Assembly: GCA_009746045.1 (NCBI GenBank)
Contig: RPFO01000276.1
Coordinates: forward strand, 3,504,193-3,566,192
Direction of reading: 5' to 3'
DNA length: 62,000 bases
DNA from: Mesostigma viride
Lineage: Eukaryota; Streptophyta; Mesostigmatophyceae; Mesostigmatales; Mesostigmataceae
Of the stretch, positions 51,501 to 61,559 are shown in pieces (positions within the stretch are counted from its first letter, which is position 1; the number at the start of each line of letters is the position of its first letter). A program made the position numbers and the translations under genes. The notes beneath the pieces were generated by a model that saw nothing but the letters and a program-made list of their open reading frames with translations, was not told where the DNA came from and ran no database searches.

Positions 51501-53873
51501 GAGTAGGTGCCTGCAGAGTAGCAGTACGCTCGCAGTCACTGGCAAGCACATCCTTACCTTTTGCAGAATGGAGACCTGGTAGGCACATCCGCTCGAATCC
51601 GCTCCCTCTCTGGGTAGGGGCAGAGGGCCAGGCTGCCCAAGCTTGTTGGACCAGCGAGCTAGGTTGGCCCACGCATGCATACGATAACATCAGGACATAC
51701 CTTGAAGATTGGTTCCAAGTCTATATTTCTTGTGGGCTTAAATAAAAATTGTTCCATCCTTATCGGCGAGCCACTCAGATCCTTGCATGCGTGCGTGCCG
51801 CAGGTACGATGGCTTTGACGGCAACCGACCCATCACCACGGTGGGAGGGGTAGCGTTCCTGCGGGGAGGCGGGGACGGAGGAAATGTCGTAAAGACAAGT
51901 AAACAAGGCATCAACGGTCGGCATGCAGCGGCCCTTGCCCAGGGTTGGGCACAAGAGCCACAGGACTCAAAGCGCCCCATCACTTCTGCGTTGGAAGCGT
52001 TGTATGCACTGCCGTCATGGATGCAAGCACAAAAGGCGGGCGGTGTGGGCACCCGGCCATCCACCGGGTCACTCATAGGGGGCAGTGGGGCAGATGCCAG
52101 CGGCGGGAGACTTGGGTGCTTGCAGACACGCTTCTCGCCCACCCCTTGCATGCCCGCCAGCACATGCCGGGACACAGTCACTGTAAGTCCATATCTGTTT
52201 ACTGTAGTGTAACATGAGCGCCATCACGACCCAGGATGGTCTGGTTTCATGTTTTGGTGATGCATGGGTGCTTCCCCTGCCAGATGGGCCGCTGCCGGTA
52301 GATGGAGAGGTTTGCAAAGGGAATCTGTGATAAGCGGCCGCTTGGGGGGTGTAATCGCCGCATGCGCACTGCAGGCCTTAGTCTGTCTCCCCATGCCCCT
52401 TTGCGAGCGTTTCTTGTGTTGGTTCATTTTTTTGTGTGTATGTGTATGCGTATGCGTATGCGTGTGCGTGTGCGTGTGCGTGTGCGTGTGCGTGTGCGTG
52501 TGCGTGTGCGTGTGCGTGTGCGTGTGCGTGTGCGTGTGCGTGTGCGTGTGCGTGTGCGTGTGCGTGTGCGTGTGCGTGTGCGTGTGCGTGTGCGTGTGCG
52601 TGTGCGTGTGCGTGTGCGTATGTATGTGTTTGTGTTTGTGTTTGTGCATCCTTCTCCCCTTGTGTGTGTCACCCAGGGCCCTCATTTCTCACGGACTGCA
52701 TTTGGGCTCTTCATGTGTGAGTGGGGTATCCTGACAGAGAAGGGATACAGGCACATATGCCGTCTGCAGCAGCGTTGGCTAGTGTGCAGCCAAGCCACTT
52801 AGGAAGCTTCATTGTATGATGGTGTTTTGAGCGAGCCCCATCGGCGCCGTGACACGCTTCGTATATTCACCTAGCCATGCATAGATAGGAAGCGCATCCC
52901 ATCGCAAGCGCGTCCGGCTACTGCTGGGCGCGGTGATGTGATGTGTGGTGATCAATGTGATCAAGTAATCGTTTATCATCAAAGGGCCTCCATGCTCTTA
53001 GGCCATTAGAAAATCGTGCTGCGTGTCAACAAGGTGCTCCGTGCCTAGGTTACCTCCATAGCCAGGCATGCAGCCAGGCGATGCCTCCCAAGTACTGCAT
53101 GCCTACACATAAGCTCCAATGATGTTGGTTGTTTTTTGTGTCCCCGCAACCCTGCCTCAATTTCTCCTCCATCTGCCACCAGTGAGTTCCATCGGATTTC
53201 ATGCGATGACCAGACGGGGCCCCACGGTCCGTTCTGCCTGCCTGCCTGCCCTGCTGCTCTCCATAACCACCCACTGCAGGACGCCTGCCCTCTACCCTAC
53301 TCGTTTGCCCAAATCAAATTTCCCATTCTCTATTTCCCATTCCTATTTGTGCTCTCGCTCTTGCGCCCGCTTGGTCGGTGGTCTGCGATATCAGGTGGCA
53401 GCAAACCGCTCCAACGTGGTGGGCGCCCTCACGATGGTGGCGCAGCAAGCCCAGCTAAAGCTGCAGGTGAGCTGGCACGGCACATGGCAGAGGTGTAGCT
53501 GGTACTAGTATACATGTGCCGCATCCTGCACGATATTTCTTGGCTCCTTGCAATAGCCAAGGGAATGCACAGCAATTCATGTATATGGAGGGCATATTCG
53601 CATGTGCATATACACTGTGTCACAAATCATACTGTAGGCACTGATATCCAGGTCCAGAGTGCGTGACTCACAAATCCATGCTGATACACCACACAAGATT
53701 CCCATTTTGTGGATGCCTTGCTTGGGCTTTTCACGGTCTTGCAGGCACGGGCTTTTGTGCACTGGTATGAGAGGTACGGGTGCTCGGCCGATGCCCTCCA
53801 AGATGCAGTCGATTCGGCGTTGTGCGTGGTCGACAGTTATCGCTATTGGCATGGGCATGAAGATGGTGAATAG
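44754..53873 (+). CDS. Non-canonical tubulin, delta/zeta type (5' exon not found)
   Basis: Delta-, epsilon- and zeta-tubulins act in centriole/basal-body triplet and appendage assembly. Exons: 44754-44809 (IGQCGNQIGSSFW), 45495-45796 (ARAVLVDSEPRAV, SGRGNNWAL), 46426-46601, 47219-47285 (HSLGGGTGA), 48562-48703 (GSRLLEALREEYP, LQSYNTLLGL), 49476-49559 (YADAVLLFQN), 50446-50568 (SLYDVNHYVATALAGLL), 51114-51365 (AKLLEVRSTPVP), 51804-52182 (RPITTVGGVAFLRGG), 53395-53466 (VAANRSNVVGALTMV) and 53745-53873 (ARAFVHWYERYG, stop). All phases agree and total 1,782 bp. Present are the T1-like GQCGNQ, the GNNWA motif and the GGGTGAG nucleotide-binding loop. The VRSTP segment and the C-terminal AFVHWYERYG...VVDSY resemble delta-tubulin most; the FW after GNQIG is epsilon-like, so the subclass is open. 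It is longer than usual (about 450) because of low-complexity inserts, notably in the second and ninth exons. Confidence 0.82.
45827..45998. repeat. (GGGAT)n microsatellite in a tubulin intron
   Basis: About 33 GGGAT pentamers with one variant (ggcat near 45968). It starts 30 bp after the donor at 45797. Confidence 0.97.
48486..48522. repeat. (CA)n microsatellite
   Basis: About 18 CA units in the tubulin intron just before the exon at 48562. Confidence 0.95.
49593..49785. repeat. 17-18-bp tandem repeat in a tubulin intron
   Basis: About eleven units of gttatatatccatggggt, the first three with caagggg in place of ccatggg. It lies directly after the exon ending at 49559. Confidence 0.9.
52434..52640. 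repeat. (GTGCGT)n microsatellite in a tubulin intron
   Basis: About 28 hexamers, with TATGCG variants at the left edge and TTTGTG variants at the right. Confidence 0.95.
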
Positions 53874-54484
53874 CTTTCCGGAATGCATGTCGCAGTAAAC
53901 AGGCAGTGTGCGACATGCATGCATGCATGCATGTGAGTTTCTGTTCAGAGAGTTGCTAAAGAATAGTTATATGCTTTAGAATTCCTGCATCAGCTAGTGC
54001 ATGTACATGCATGGACGTCTCTCTTTAGAATGTATGGTCTAGAGTAAGTTATATTCCCATGAGCGCTATAATGAATTTGTGGCCATGTCCACATTCCTCT
54101 CATCCTGGTCATCTCAGCCCAGGTGGGCGTATGCAGCAGGGACCGATCGAGTATACTATGCATTCATGTGCATGCATATATGTGTACACTCACGTATATC
54201 CATGAGACAACTATACGTGCACACTCATAAACATTAACATGATCGGTCATTTGAAGTCATGCATGCATGGCCGGGCCTATGTACAAGTTTATACATACAT
54301 GGATTAATGTATTTTTTACTAATTAATTTGATTATATATCAATGTCTTCAATCAGGGAGGCTATAGCGCTACGAACGTGCACGTATGATGTTGGAGAGGC
54401 TGAACCGGTGCCTTGATCTGAATGAGTTCCAAGCCAATCTGTGGCCACTGGACCATGGGGCAGCCCTACAGCACCCGCTATGCG
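53874..54484. other. Spacer downstream of the tubulin gene
   Basis: AT-richer sequence with a short (ATGC)n run (53916-53932). It shows no recognisable gene or domain. Confidence 0.5.
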
Positions 54485-54958
54485 CTTTTGATACCGACTT
54501 GACCCTGGCGCAGCAACAACGACGATCCACGGGAGCTATGGCCGACCTACCTCCAGCTCCGGCAGACAGCGGCATGCAGGGAAGCCGGTGTACTGGAAGG
54601 GGGCGGCCATCTACGTCGATCGGCCACAAGCCCTGGCAAGCGACCCCCGCTGCCCCAGCACCCTCAGCAACCCCAGCCTAGGGGATTATAGCAGTAGTAG
54701 TGTAGAATAGTAAGGCTTAGCCAAAGTGGCCTTGTACATACATGTACGCCTATTATGGGCCCCACACCAGATGATGAATTAGCATTTTTTAGCCATGTAC
54801 ATGTGTGCCTATGATGGGCTCCACACCAGATTACGCATAGCACTATTTAGTCATGCTTTGCCCATGGAGAGAGTTGCTCTCTGCTGACTATGCCATGCCC
54901 TAGCCAATGTTTAGCTCTGATCATCTTCCACCCTGCGGCCTGCTGGCAGTGGGACGCC
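54485..54958 (+). mobile_element. LINE remnant: ORF1 C-terminal end joined to 3' UTR
   Basis: DTDLTLAQQQRR matches the C-terminal domain of the intact ORF1. Frameshifts follow, the sequence returns to HKPWQATPAAP and a stop near 54679, then the 3' UTR resembles 23161-23400 (gcagtagtgtagaatag, catgtacatgtgtgcctatg). It stops abruptly at about 54958, where endonuclease-type LINE sequence begins, so the 3' hairpin and tail are missing. Confidence 0.75.
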
Positions 54959-56790
54959 TGGCCAAGGTGGCGTTGACCTTTTGTGTTCGCCGCTGGCAGC
55001 TGCCAGCCTCAGCACGCTCAAGTTTTTAACCCCATGCCTTATGGTGGCACATTTCACCTCAGTAGAGGGGCGGTCTAAGCACCACCCCACGGTTGGGGTG
55101 GGTTACGCACCCCACAGCACTTCTACCCCAGTTGTTGGAACGCCAGAAGTTCTTCGAGGACTTGCATAGCCTTGAGGGGGCCACCCCGGCCCGCAACTTC
55201 TTGGTTATGCTGCTCGACGCCAACGCCACTCTCCCCGTGGGCACTGCTGGCAGTCGCTTTGCGCCTGCCGGCACGGCTGCTAACGACAACACCTCCTTGT
55301 TTTCTGCCTTTTTGCGGGATAGCGGGATGGTTGCTGTCAACTGCCACTTCCAACGTCCCTCACATGCAGGACTTGGTCACTTTTCGGGGCCCAAACAACC
55401 GTCAGGCCTGTCTGGACTACGTGGTGGTACGGCAGCCCAGGTGCGCTTCGGTTCTGGATATACTCGAGTGTTCGACACGCCCACGGTGTGCTCTGACCAA
55501 CGGTTGGTGCGCGCGACCATTCAGCTCCGGTTCCACGCCCCCAAGCGCCGCACCCAAGTGGCCCGTCCTGACTGTACTGCGCTACGCCCCGTGCGTGGGG
55601 ATCCTGAGGACTAGTACGGACGCCGAGCACGAGCGGAATAGGTGGCGACAGGCGTACCTGGCGGCCCTGGACGCCCAGGCGGACGTCGACGCGCTGGCCC
55701 AGGGTGCTCCCAACGAGCTGCATGCCATTTTTGCAGGCTTCGCGGCCCGCGCCCCGTTGTTGGCGGCCCGGCACCTGCCGGCCATGCCCCGCCGCCCCGG
55801 CCCGCTCTACAGCCACGACCGGGCCATGCAAGGTCTTGGCCGCCCGGCACAAGCGTAACGATGTCGGGACCCGCTGCTGAAAGCGGTGCTCAAGGCCGCC
55901 CTTGTGGAGGCCGGCCTACGCACATGCTCAGGACGCAGAGGCGGCCCAGTGCATCGCGGATATGCCATGCAAGGCCCTGCCAAGCTCGCAACGAGGGCAA
56001 GGAAATGTGGTACCACCTCGACCGGCTCGGCGGCTGGCGGTAGCGCACCCCGGTGGAGCACACGGGGGACGGCGCGGCGCGCCGGTCAGTCTTGACCGCT
56101 GTTTGGCCCACAATGTTTCCTTGACAGGTGGGGCTCGCGCCCCCCCCCCAGCCACTTCACCCCGAGACGGCCTCCCGTCTCGGTGTGGCCGCGGACCCCC
56201 CCCGCCGCCGGCGCCACCCTCCTCGGCCGCGGACTCAGTACCAAGTCCCCGCCTTGAAGGAGGGCTGCCTTGCCACCAACGACGTCGTCCACCCCTTCAC
56301 TTAGGAGGAATTGGACGTCCGGCGCCCTTGCTCGCCTGCGGTACGACGCGGCGGTCGGTGCCGACCACCTTTCGGCTGATCTGCTGAAGAGTAAAGACCC
56401 CTGACCTGGCGGCGGGGGAGCTCCTGCTGGCGTTCTGCAATCGTACTACGTGTCCTGCTCTCTGATGAGCCCCCGCCTGCTGTCAGAGTGGCAGACGGCC
56501 CGCATCCGAGTCATGCTGTACAAGAAGGGCTCTGCTGCTGACCGCCCGGTAATACTATCAGGGTGTCCGCCTCCAGAGCGCCGCGCTGAAGGTCTTCATG
56601 CCAATGATGCTGCACAGGCTCAGCGGCGCGCTGGACCCACACCTGGGTGAGTCCCAGATGGGTTGAATTCCGTCGTGGTCGTAAAACTGTCATGGCTGTA
56701 TTTGTCGCGCGCCAGCTGATGGAGGAGGTGCGTCGCATTTGCCCTGACGGCTTTCATTTTTGTTGACTATATCAAGGCCTCCGCCACAAG
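54959..56790 (+). pseudogene. LINE ORF2 fragment: APE-type endonuclease and start of reverse transcriptase
   Basis: The endonuclease part reads RQKFFEDLHSLEGATPARNF, LVMLLDANATLP, NDNTSLFSAFLRDSGMVAVN, then after a +1 shift LVTFRGPNNRQACLDYVVVR. These correspond to the C-terminal half of the APE-like domain (GDxN-like and LDYxxV motifs). A linker follows (RNRWRQAYLAALDAQADV). Early reverse-transcriptase blocks are then visible in broken frames: VGADHLSADLLK near 56355-56390, MMLHRLSGALDPHLGESQMG, FRRGRKTVMAVFVARQL and VDYIKA near 56765-56780. The sequence ends before the catalytic YxDD motif. There are multiple frameshifts and stops. Confidence 0.8.
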
Positions 56791-56802
56791 ACCAACCCCG
56801 AA

Positions 56803-57052
56803 TTAGTGACAAATGCTGACCTTGTACAAAGTTCTACGCCATTTGGAGCCCTAATTAGTGGCAAATGCTAGCATAATTTTGCTAGCATTTGTCATAAATG
56901 GCGATTTCAATCAAAATTAAATCCAAATAATGTCATAATGACACCCAAACCTATTGTCATCATGCCAGCGCCTGACACAGGGTCCCCAATGTTCATGTGC
57001 AAAAATTCAGATAATACCGAGCCCAAAATGGTGACGTTTGCCAGCATTTGTC
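56803..57052. mobile_element. Candidate MITE / fold-back element
   Basis: About 250 bp of AT-rich DNA bounded by inverted copies of GTGACAAATGCTGAC (56803-56817 and, reversed, about 57036-57052). Inside is a perfect palindrome AAATGCTAGCA...TGCTAGCATTT near 56863-56890 whose arms contain the same TGACAAATGCT core. There is no coding capacity. No target-site duplication was defined. Confidence 0.55.
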
Positions 57053-57634
57053 ACCATTTTGGCTCTTTTTTTTCACAATTTTAATAACAACACTAACTGA
57101 CCAAGACACTCCCCAAGCTAGGGCACATCATGTCAAATCTTTGTAGGCAGTTCAAGAATGACTAGTACAAACAGTGTGCAAAACCTTGGGGCATGTGAAA
57201 TGCGTGAGTGGTGACCATTGCTAGCAGAATGCATAATGTAAGGTAGACATTTCCAGTATGCCACAAAGCTGTGATGTGTATAGTGCACGTGACCCATATA
57301 TACCCCATGACACCATATTAACTAATTAATTAATTAATTAATTAATTAATAGACACGTGACTGCGACACCATATACGTCTAATTAACTACTTGGCACATT
57401 GCAAAATGGGAAGGAAAGGTGAACAATACAATGAATACATGCCACATCACTAGAAAACAGCCATTTGGAGGCTACCAACGCGCACCATGCATGATATATT
57501 CGTGTAATATATATCAATCAAGAACATGCCGAGCAAACATCAAGGTGAAGTGACACCCAACCGCTGGCACATGTCACCTGGCATCCTCGTATGCTCACGT
57601 GATATGGTATTGGCATATCCCATGTCTCCATCTC
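57053..57634. other. Intergenic spacer between retroelement pieces
   Basis: No gene is recognised. The stretch holds the 46-bp insertion described separately and otherwise unremarkable AT-rich DNA. Confidence 0.5.
57319..57364 (-). mobile_element. 46-bp LINE 3'-end insertion with 10-bp target-site duplication
   Basis: On the minus strand it reads GCAGTCACGTGTCT, then an (ATTA)n tail. That is exactly the last bases and tail of the element ending at 58616. It is flanked by the direct repeat GACACCATAT (57309-57318 and 57365-57374). Only 14 bases upstream of the tail were copied. Confidence 0.8.
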
Positions 57635-58616
57635 CCATGACTCCACCTCTTAGACGATGCCGAGGTCAACTACCCTCCTTCAGGCCGCTGCAAGCTGCTC
57701 GGCAGTTGGCTTCCCGGCTGCGAGGATGACATGACGACACGGATCGGCATGGCTGATGGCGTGGGCGCACCTCCATGACCACCGCTGCGCTGGTGGAGCA
57801 ATCCCGCCCTACCCCGGATCGTCAAGCGTGACCTCTTTTAAGGTCGTCATTCTGTCGATCCTGACCTACGGCGCCGAGACCTGGACACTGACGCAGGAGC
57901 TGGAGCAACGACTCGACGGCGCCGTCACCAAGATGCTGCGCAAGGCCCCATTGGTTTGCACATTAGTAATGAGGATTTGTACGCCGATTTGCCCTATGGG
58001 AACCCACATTATTAGTAGGCACAGGCGCCTGGGCCTAGCCGGGCACCTGGCCCGCACAGATCAGGTAGATACATCAGATAGACTAGCTGGCACCAAGCCC
58101 GCCCAGCCTGGGCGATATGTCCTCACCTGGCGTGCCCCCGGCCGTGCGCGGCAGGGCCGCCACCCGTGGACTTTTCGTGATAGACTCGGCATGGACATGT
58201 GCTACACTAGACGTGACGGGCTCACACCCGGGCAGCCTCCTGGTTTGTCTGTAATATGGAGGCGGATGGTGCGCAAGGATAGATGGCAAGTAGTGATGAA
58301 GGAGACCACCCCCAAGCCTGTGGGGGCTCCGCGTGTGACCAAACTTGTATGGCATTCATAGTGATTCGGGCCGCGGTGCCCACACCCCTGTAACTAGGAC
58401 CTAGATAGCTTATACCATCCATTCCATCCCATGTTCCCCTCCCACAGAGGACTTATCAAAGAGACAACCAGCGCAGGCCAGAAATCGGGAGAATCCGGAC
58501 CATGGTAGCTCGAGCCTGCCGTTATCTTTTCCGCGTTTTCGAGTCGTTCAGGATGATGAAGATGAGTGGACTTATGCTCACGTGACGCATGCAGTCACGT
58601 GTCTATTAATTAATTA
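57635..58616 (+). mobile_element. 5'-truncated LINE: ORF2 C-terminal region with 13-bp target-site duplication
   Basis: The flanking repeat is ATGTCTCCATCTC (57622-57634 and 58617-58629). The interior codes, with breaks, the region after the reverse transcriptase: CKLLGSWLPGCED, then from 57825 VVILSILTYGAETWTLTQEL and LDGAVTKMLRKA, then HIISRHRRLGLAGHLARTDQ, with the longest frame stopping at 58361. About 250 bp of 3' UTR follow. The end is an 8-bp-stem hairpin CACGTGAC...GTCACGTG (58579-58602) and a TATTAATTAATTA tail. This 3' end differs from that of the ORF1-only family. Confidence 0.88.
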
Positions 58617-58639
58617 ATGTCTCCATCTCTTGTGCTTTG

Positions 58640-59430
58640 TGGGCACCGAGCCACAGGTATGCAGTAACCCACCCATGCAGCCATGCACCTGGCCACCACC
58701 CACCACTCAACTGCTCACACTCTTGCACGCCCCTGCACCCAGCCACCCACACGTCCACCCACCCACTGACCCGGACCCACCCAGCCAGCCGCGCCCATGC
58801 TAGCCCATGCACCTTATATAAGTTCCACGCGTGCACCTAGGCACCCAACCACCTACCAACCCACTTGGACATCCACCCACCCAGCAAGGCACCTGCGCAA
58901 CCCGGGCCTATAGGTAATAAGGAAGCATTCACCCATCCAATGAGCCAACGACCCAACGACCCAAGTTACCACCCAACCACCTAAACACCCAGCCAGCTGG
59001 CCCCATATATTCACCATCCGGCCACCCACCCTTGACCCGCCCACGCACCTACCCACTCAAACACTCAGTGCCCCCACACCCTTATACCCACTGCATGACC
59101 CACCCACACATGCATCTCAGCCAGCCACCCCCCCACATCACCCCCAACCTGCACAGCCCTTCACCCGCGATAGGTGCGTCGGTCCCAACCATAAAACCCA
59201 CCCAGGCATTCATATCTGTGCGCCCACCCGCCCGGCCATCTACTCGTCCCTTAGCCGGCCCACCCACCCACATCTAGTCATGCATCCACACATCCGCCAG
59301 CTACCAACCACCAATGGCCCACCCAATGCCTAGAATGTTTGCCTAGCTGTGCCAACACACCTAGTCACGTGCCGCCAACGCACGGTACACAACCAGCCAT
59401 AGCCTTAGCCTAGTCCTAGTACAGCCATGC
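58640..59430. repeat. Degenerate CCCACC-rich tract
   Basis: About 800 bp dominated by imperfect cacccaccc and cagccacc motifs, without a fixed period. A similar tract follows the LINE tail at 61705-61960, and its complement is the GGGT array at 3686-3970. No gene is seen. Confidence 0.6.
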
Positions 59431-59446
59431 TACGCCCTGGCTATAT

Positions 59447-61441
59447 TGAATTGAATTGTAACATAACTCCGTTGGGAGTATATGTAGCACATAGCCCTTG
59501 AGAGGGGGCATATGGCCTATCATACATCCTAAGCTGCTTCCTGCAAGGGTGGGGATGTAAAGGACCCCTGCTCTAGGTGCACCAGGGCACCTGCACCCTC
59601 ATGGTCTATCACGCTATGCCCGGGTAAGGGGGGGAGCATGCCTGTGAGGGGGAAGATCATCATGGCTATACAAAACTAGAGCGTGGCATCTCAGCAGAGA
59701 GCAACTCTCTGCATGGGCACAGCATAACTAAATAAAGCTAGGCATCATCTGGAGTGTGGCTCATCATAGGCACACATGTACATGATTAAGTAAAGCGCGT
59801 GGCTTATAGCTGGGATAGTGCCTCTAGGAGGCGTACATGTACATGGCCACGGTCTATCTATTTTACACTACTACTGCTGTATTCCCCTAAGCTGGGGCGT
59901 CTGGAGTCGCTGGGGTCGCGGGGGTCGCCTGCCAGGGCTTGTGGCCGACGTAGATGGCCGCCCCCTTCCAGTACACCGGCTGGCCCGCCTTGGTCTGCCG
60001 GAGCTGGAGGTAGGTCGGCCATAGCTCCCGTCGCCGTTGTTGCTGCGCCAGGGTCAAGTCGTCATCAAGGGTGAAGAGAGTCTTCTCGAGCCGCTTGCGG
60101 CGTCTGAGAAAAGAAATCTTGTCCGCTGGGGTCTTAAAGGTGAGGAGGAGCGGGGGCGGCCCTGCCTTACCCCGCGCGCGGGGAAGGCGGTGGGCGACCA
60201 GCTCGATCTCACCAGTAAGGCCCATGCGATCAAGGATTTCTCTCTCAAAAGCACGCGCAAGCTTCTCGGAATTCTCACCTTCCTCCATCTTGAGATTCTT
60301 GACAATGACGTTGAGGCTGCGCTTGGCAAGCTCGGCCTCCTCGCGGAGGTCAAGTGTCTGCCGCTGGAGCTGGGCTGCGACGGCGGAGGTGGTGGAGGTG
60401 GTGTGCTGCTTAAGCATGTCCGCCCAGGTCGTGATGGGAGGAGCATCGCCGGCCAGGCCAGCAGGGGCTGGCTTGGCGGCAATGTCCTTCACCACCTGGG
60501 CGGTGAGGCCTGCGGTGTTCTGCAAGACCTCGATAGCGATGGCATTGTCCTTAAGACGCTGGTCGATGTCGCGGAGCTGGGCGGTGATGGCGTCGGAGGA
60601 GGGGGTGGTGGCGGTGGAGGAGGCGAGGAGGGTGGAGGTGGCGGTGGAGATGGTGGGGAGCTCAGCAGCCAGCGTGCCGCCCATTGCCGCCACATCTGTG
60701 GCAAGGGGGGTCACGTGCTGCTCGAAAGCTTCCTTAAGGAGGGCGCGGATGGAGGATTCGGTCAAGGTGGTGGTGATGGGCTTGGGGGGCCAGAGCTCCC
60801 CGATGGAGCGTCCAAGGAGGGAGAAGAGGGCGTATATCTGCAGCCGGGGGCGGGGGGCGGTGAAGATGTACTCGTATGGGCGATGCTGCTGCTGAGCATT
60901 GATGAGACGACCCTGATGGAAGAGCTGCTTGCACAGTTCAATAAGCGAGGCGGTGGATCCCCAGAACACGTAGTTCACGATGCGGTCTGCAGTGAGCTTG
61001 TCGAAAAAGCCGGGTTGGCTGGCGTCAAATTCGTCAAAAATCGGCTCGGCAGGGGCAGGGCGACTGCGCTTGGGTTCAGGCGACGCTGCTGGCGAGGCGA
61101 GCCCGAGAGGGGGCTGGGCGACCACTAGAGCTTGGCTAGTGGCGCCGCTGCCTTCTGGGCCGGTGGGCGAAGCTGCAGCCAGAGCTGCAGACGTATTTTC
61201 ATTGCCGAGCGCAGCCGCTAGGCTGCGTTGCGTTGTTGTGCGTTTGCTCGTCATAATAGCAGTTCGCGTAATAGCTGCAGGCTGGTCACAATACTGCGTT
61301 ACAGCTGTAACCGTTTATAGTAGCAGATGCGCCTAGAAAAGATGCATCGGTTGCAAGTGATCTGACGGAATTTGGGGCTCAGACGCGAAAGTTCTGAGCT
61401 CCGCCGTCAGCCATGGCTACCTCGTGGCTCGTGGCTCGTGG
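59447..61441 (-). mobile_element. Complete ORF1-only LINE with 11-bp target-site duplication
   Basis: The element is bounded by the direct repeat CCTGGCTATAT (59436-59446 and 61442-61452). On the minus strand it has a 5' UTR of about 187 bp, one intact ORF1 (61254-59887), about 440 bp of 3' UTR, the terminal hairpin ACTCCCAACGGAGT, and a CAATTCAATTCA tail. No ORF2 lies between the ORF1 stop and the 3' UTR. Two truncated copies (22915-23594 and 54485-54958) have the same ORF1-to-3' UTR join, so this is the structure of the family rather than a deletion in one copy. It must use reverse transcriptase from another LINE. Confidence 0.88.
59887..61254 (-). CDS. LINE ORF1 protein (RNA-binding, L1 ORF1p-like), intact
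   Basis: A 455-residue open frame with no breaks. ORF1 proteins of L1-type LINEs bind element RNA as trimers and act as chaperones. Layout: a basic start (MTSKRTTTQR) and Ala/Pro-rich segment to about residue 85; a helical segment (about 85-195); a Thr/Ser-rich linker and coiled-coil-like stretch (LRDIDQRLKDNAIAIEVLQN; later LDLREEAELAKR); an RRM-like core (SLNVIVKNLKMEEGEN, then ELVAHRLPRARGKAGPPPLL with LTFKTPADKISFL); and a C-terminal domain with LDDDLTLAQQQRRRELWPTY and PVYWKGAAIYV. The last two parts match the order of the human L1 ORF1p RRM and CTD (HR.P......R.IIIKF; D.S.ETLQARREW; TYKG.PI). The start codon at 61252-61254 is the first in frame. Assignment to an L1-like clade is inferred from this layout. 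Confidence 0.85.
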   Translation of the reverse strand: MTSKRTTTQRSLAAALGNENTSAALAAASPTGPEGSGATSQALVVAQPPLGLASPAASPEPKRSRPAPAEPIFDEFDASQPGFFDKLTADRIVNYVFWGSTASLIELCKQLFHQGRLINAQQQHRPYEYIFTAPRPRLQIYALFSLLGRSIGELWPPKPITTTLTESSIRALLKEAFEQHVTPLATDVAAMGGTLAAELPTISTATSTLLASSTATTPSSDAITAQLRDIDQRLKDNAIAIEVLQNTAGLTAQVVKDIAAKPAPAGLAGDAPPITTWADMLKQHTTSTTSAVAAQLQRQTLDLREEAELAKRSLNVIVKNLKMEEGENSEKLARAFEREILDRMGLTGEIELVAHRLPRARGKAGPPPLLLTFKTPADKISFLRRRKRLEKTLFTLDDDLTLAQQQRRRELWPTYLQLRQTKAGQPVYWKGAAIYVGHKPWQATPATPATPDAPA

Positions 61442-61559
61442 CCTGGCTATATATGATCAGATTACTTGCCCACGCTCCTGGCTATGATATGCTCACATGG
61501 GTCTTATTGCACCCACAGATTGCCGGATCGTTAGCGTGTCCGTTTAGCTAGCGCGCCCG

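Noticed and set aside
60037-61128. 363-residue plus-strand frame
   Set aside because: It is antisense to the intact LINE ORF1, which has clear domain layout on the minus strand.
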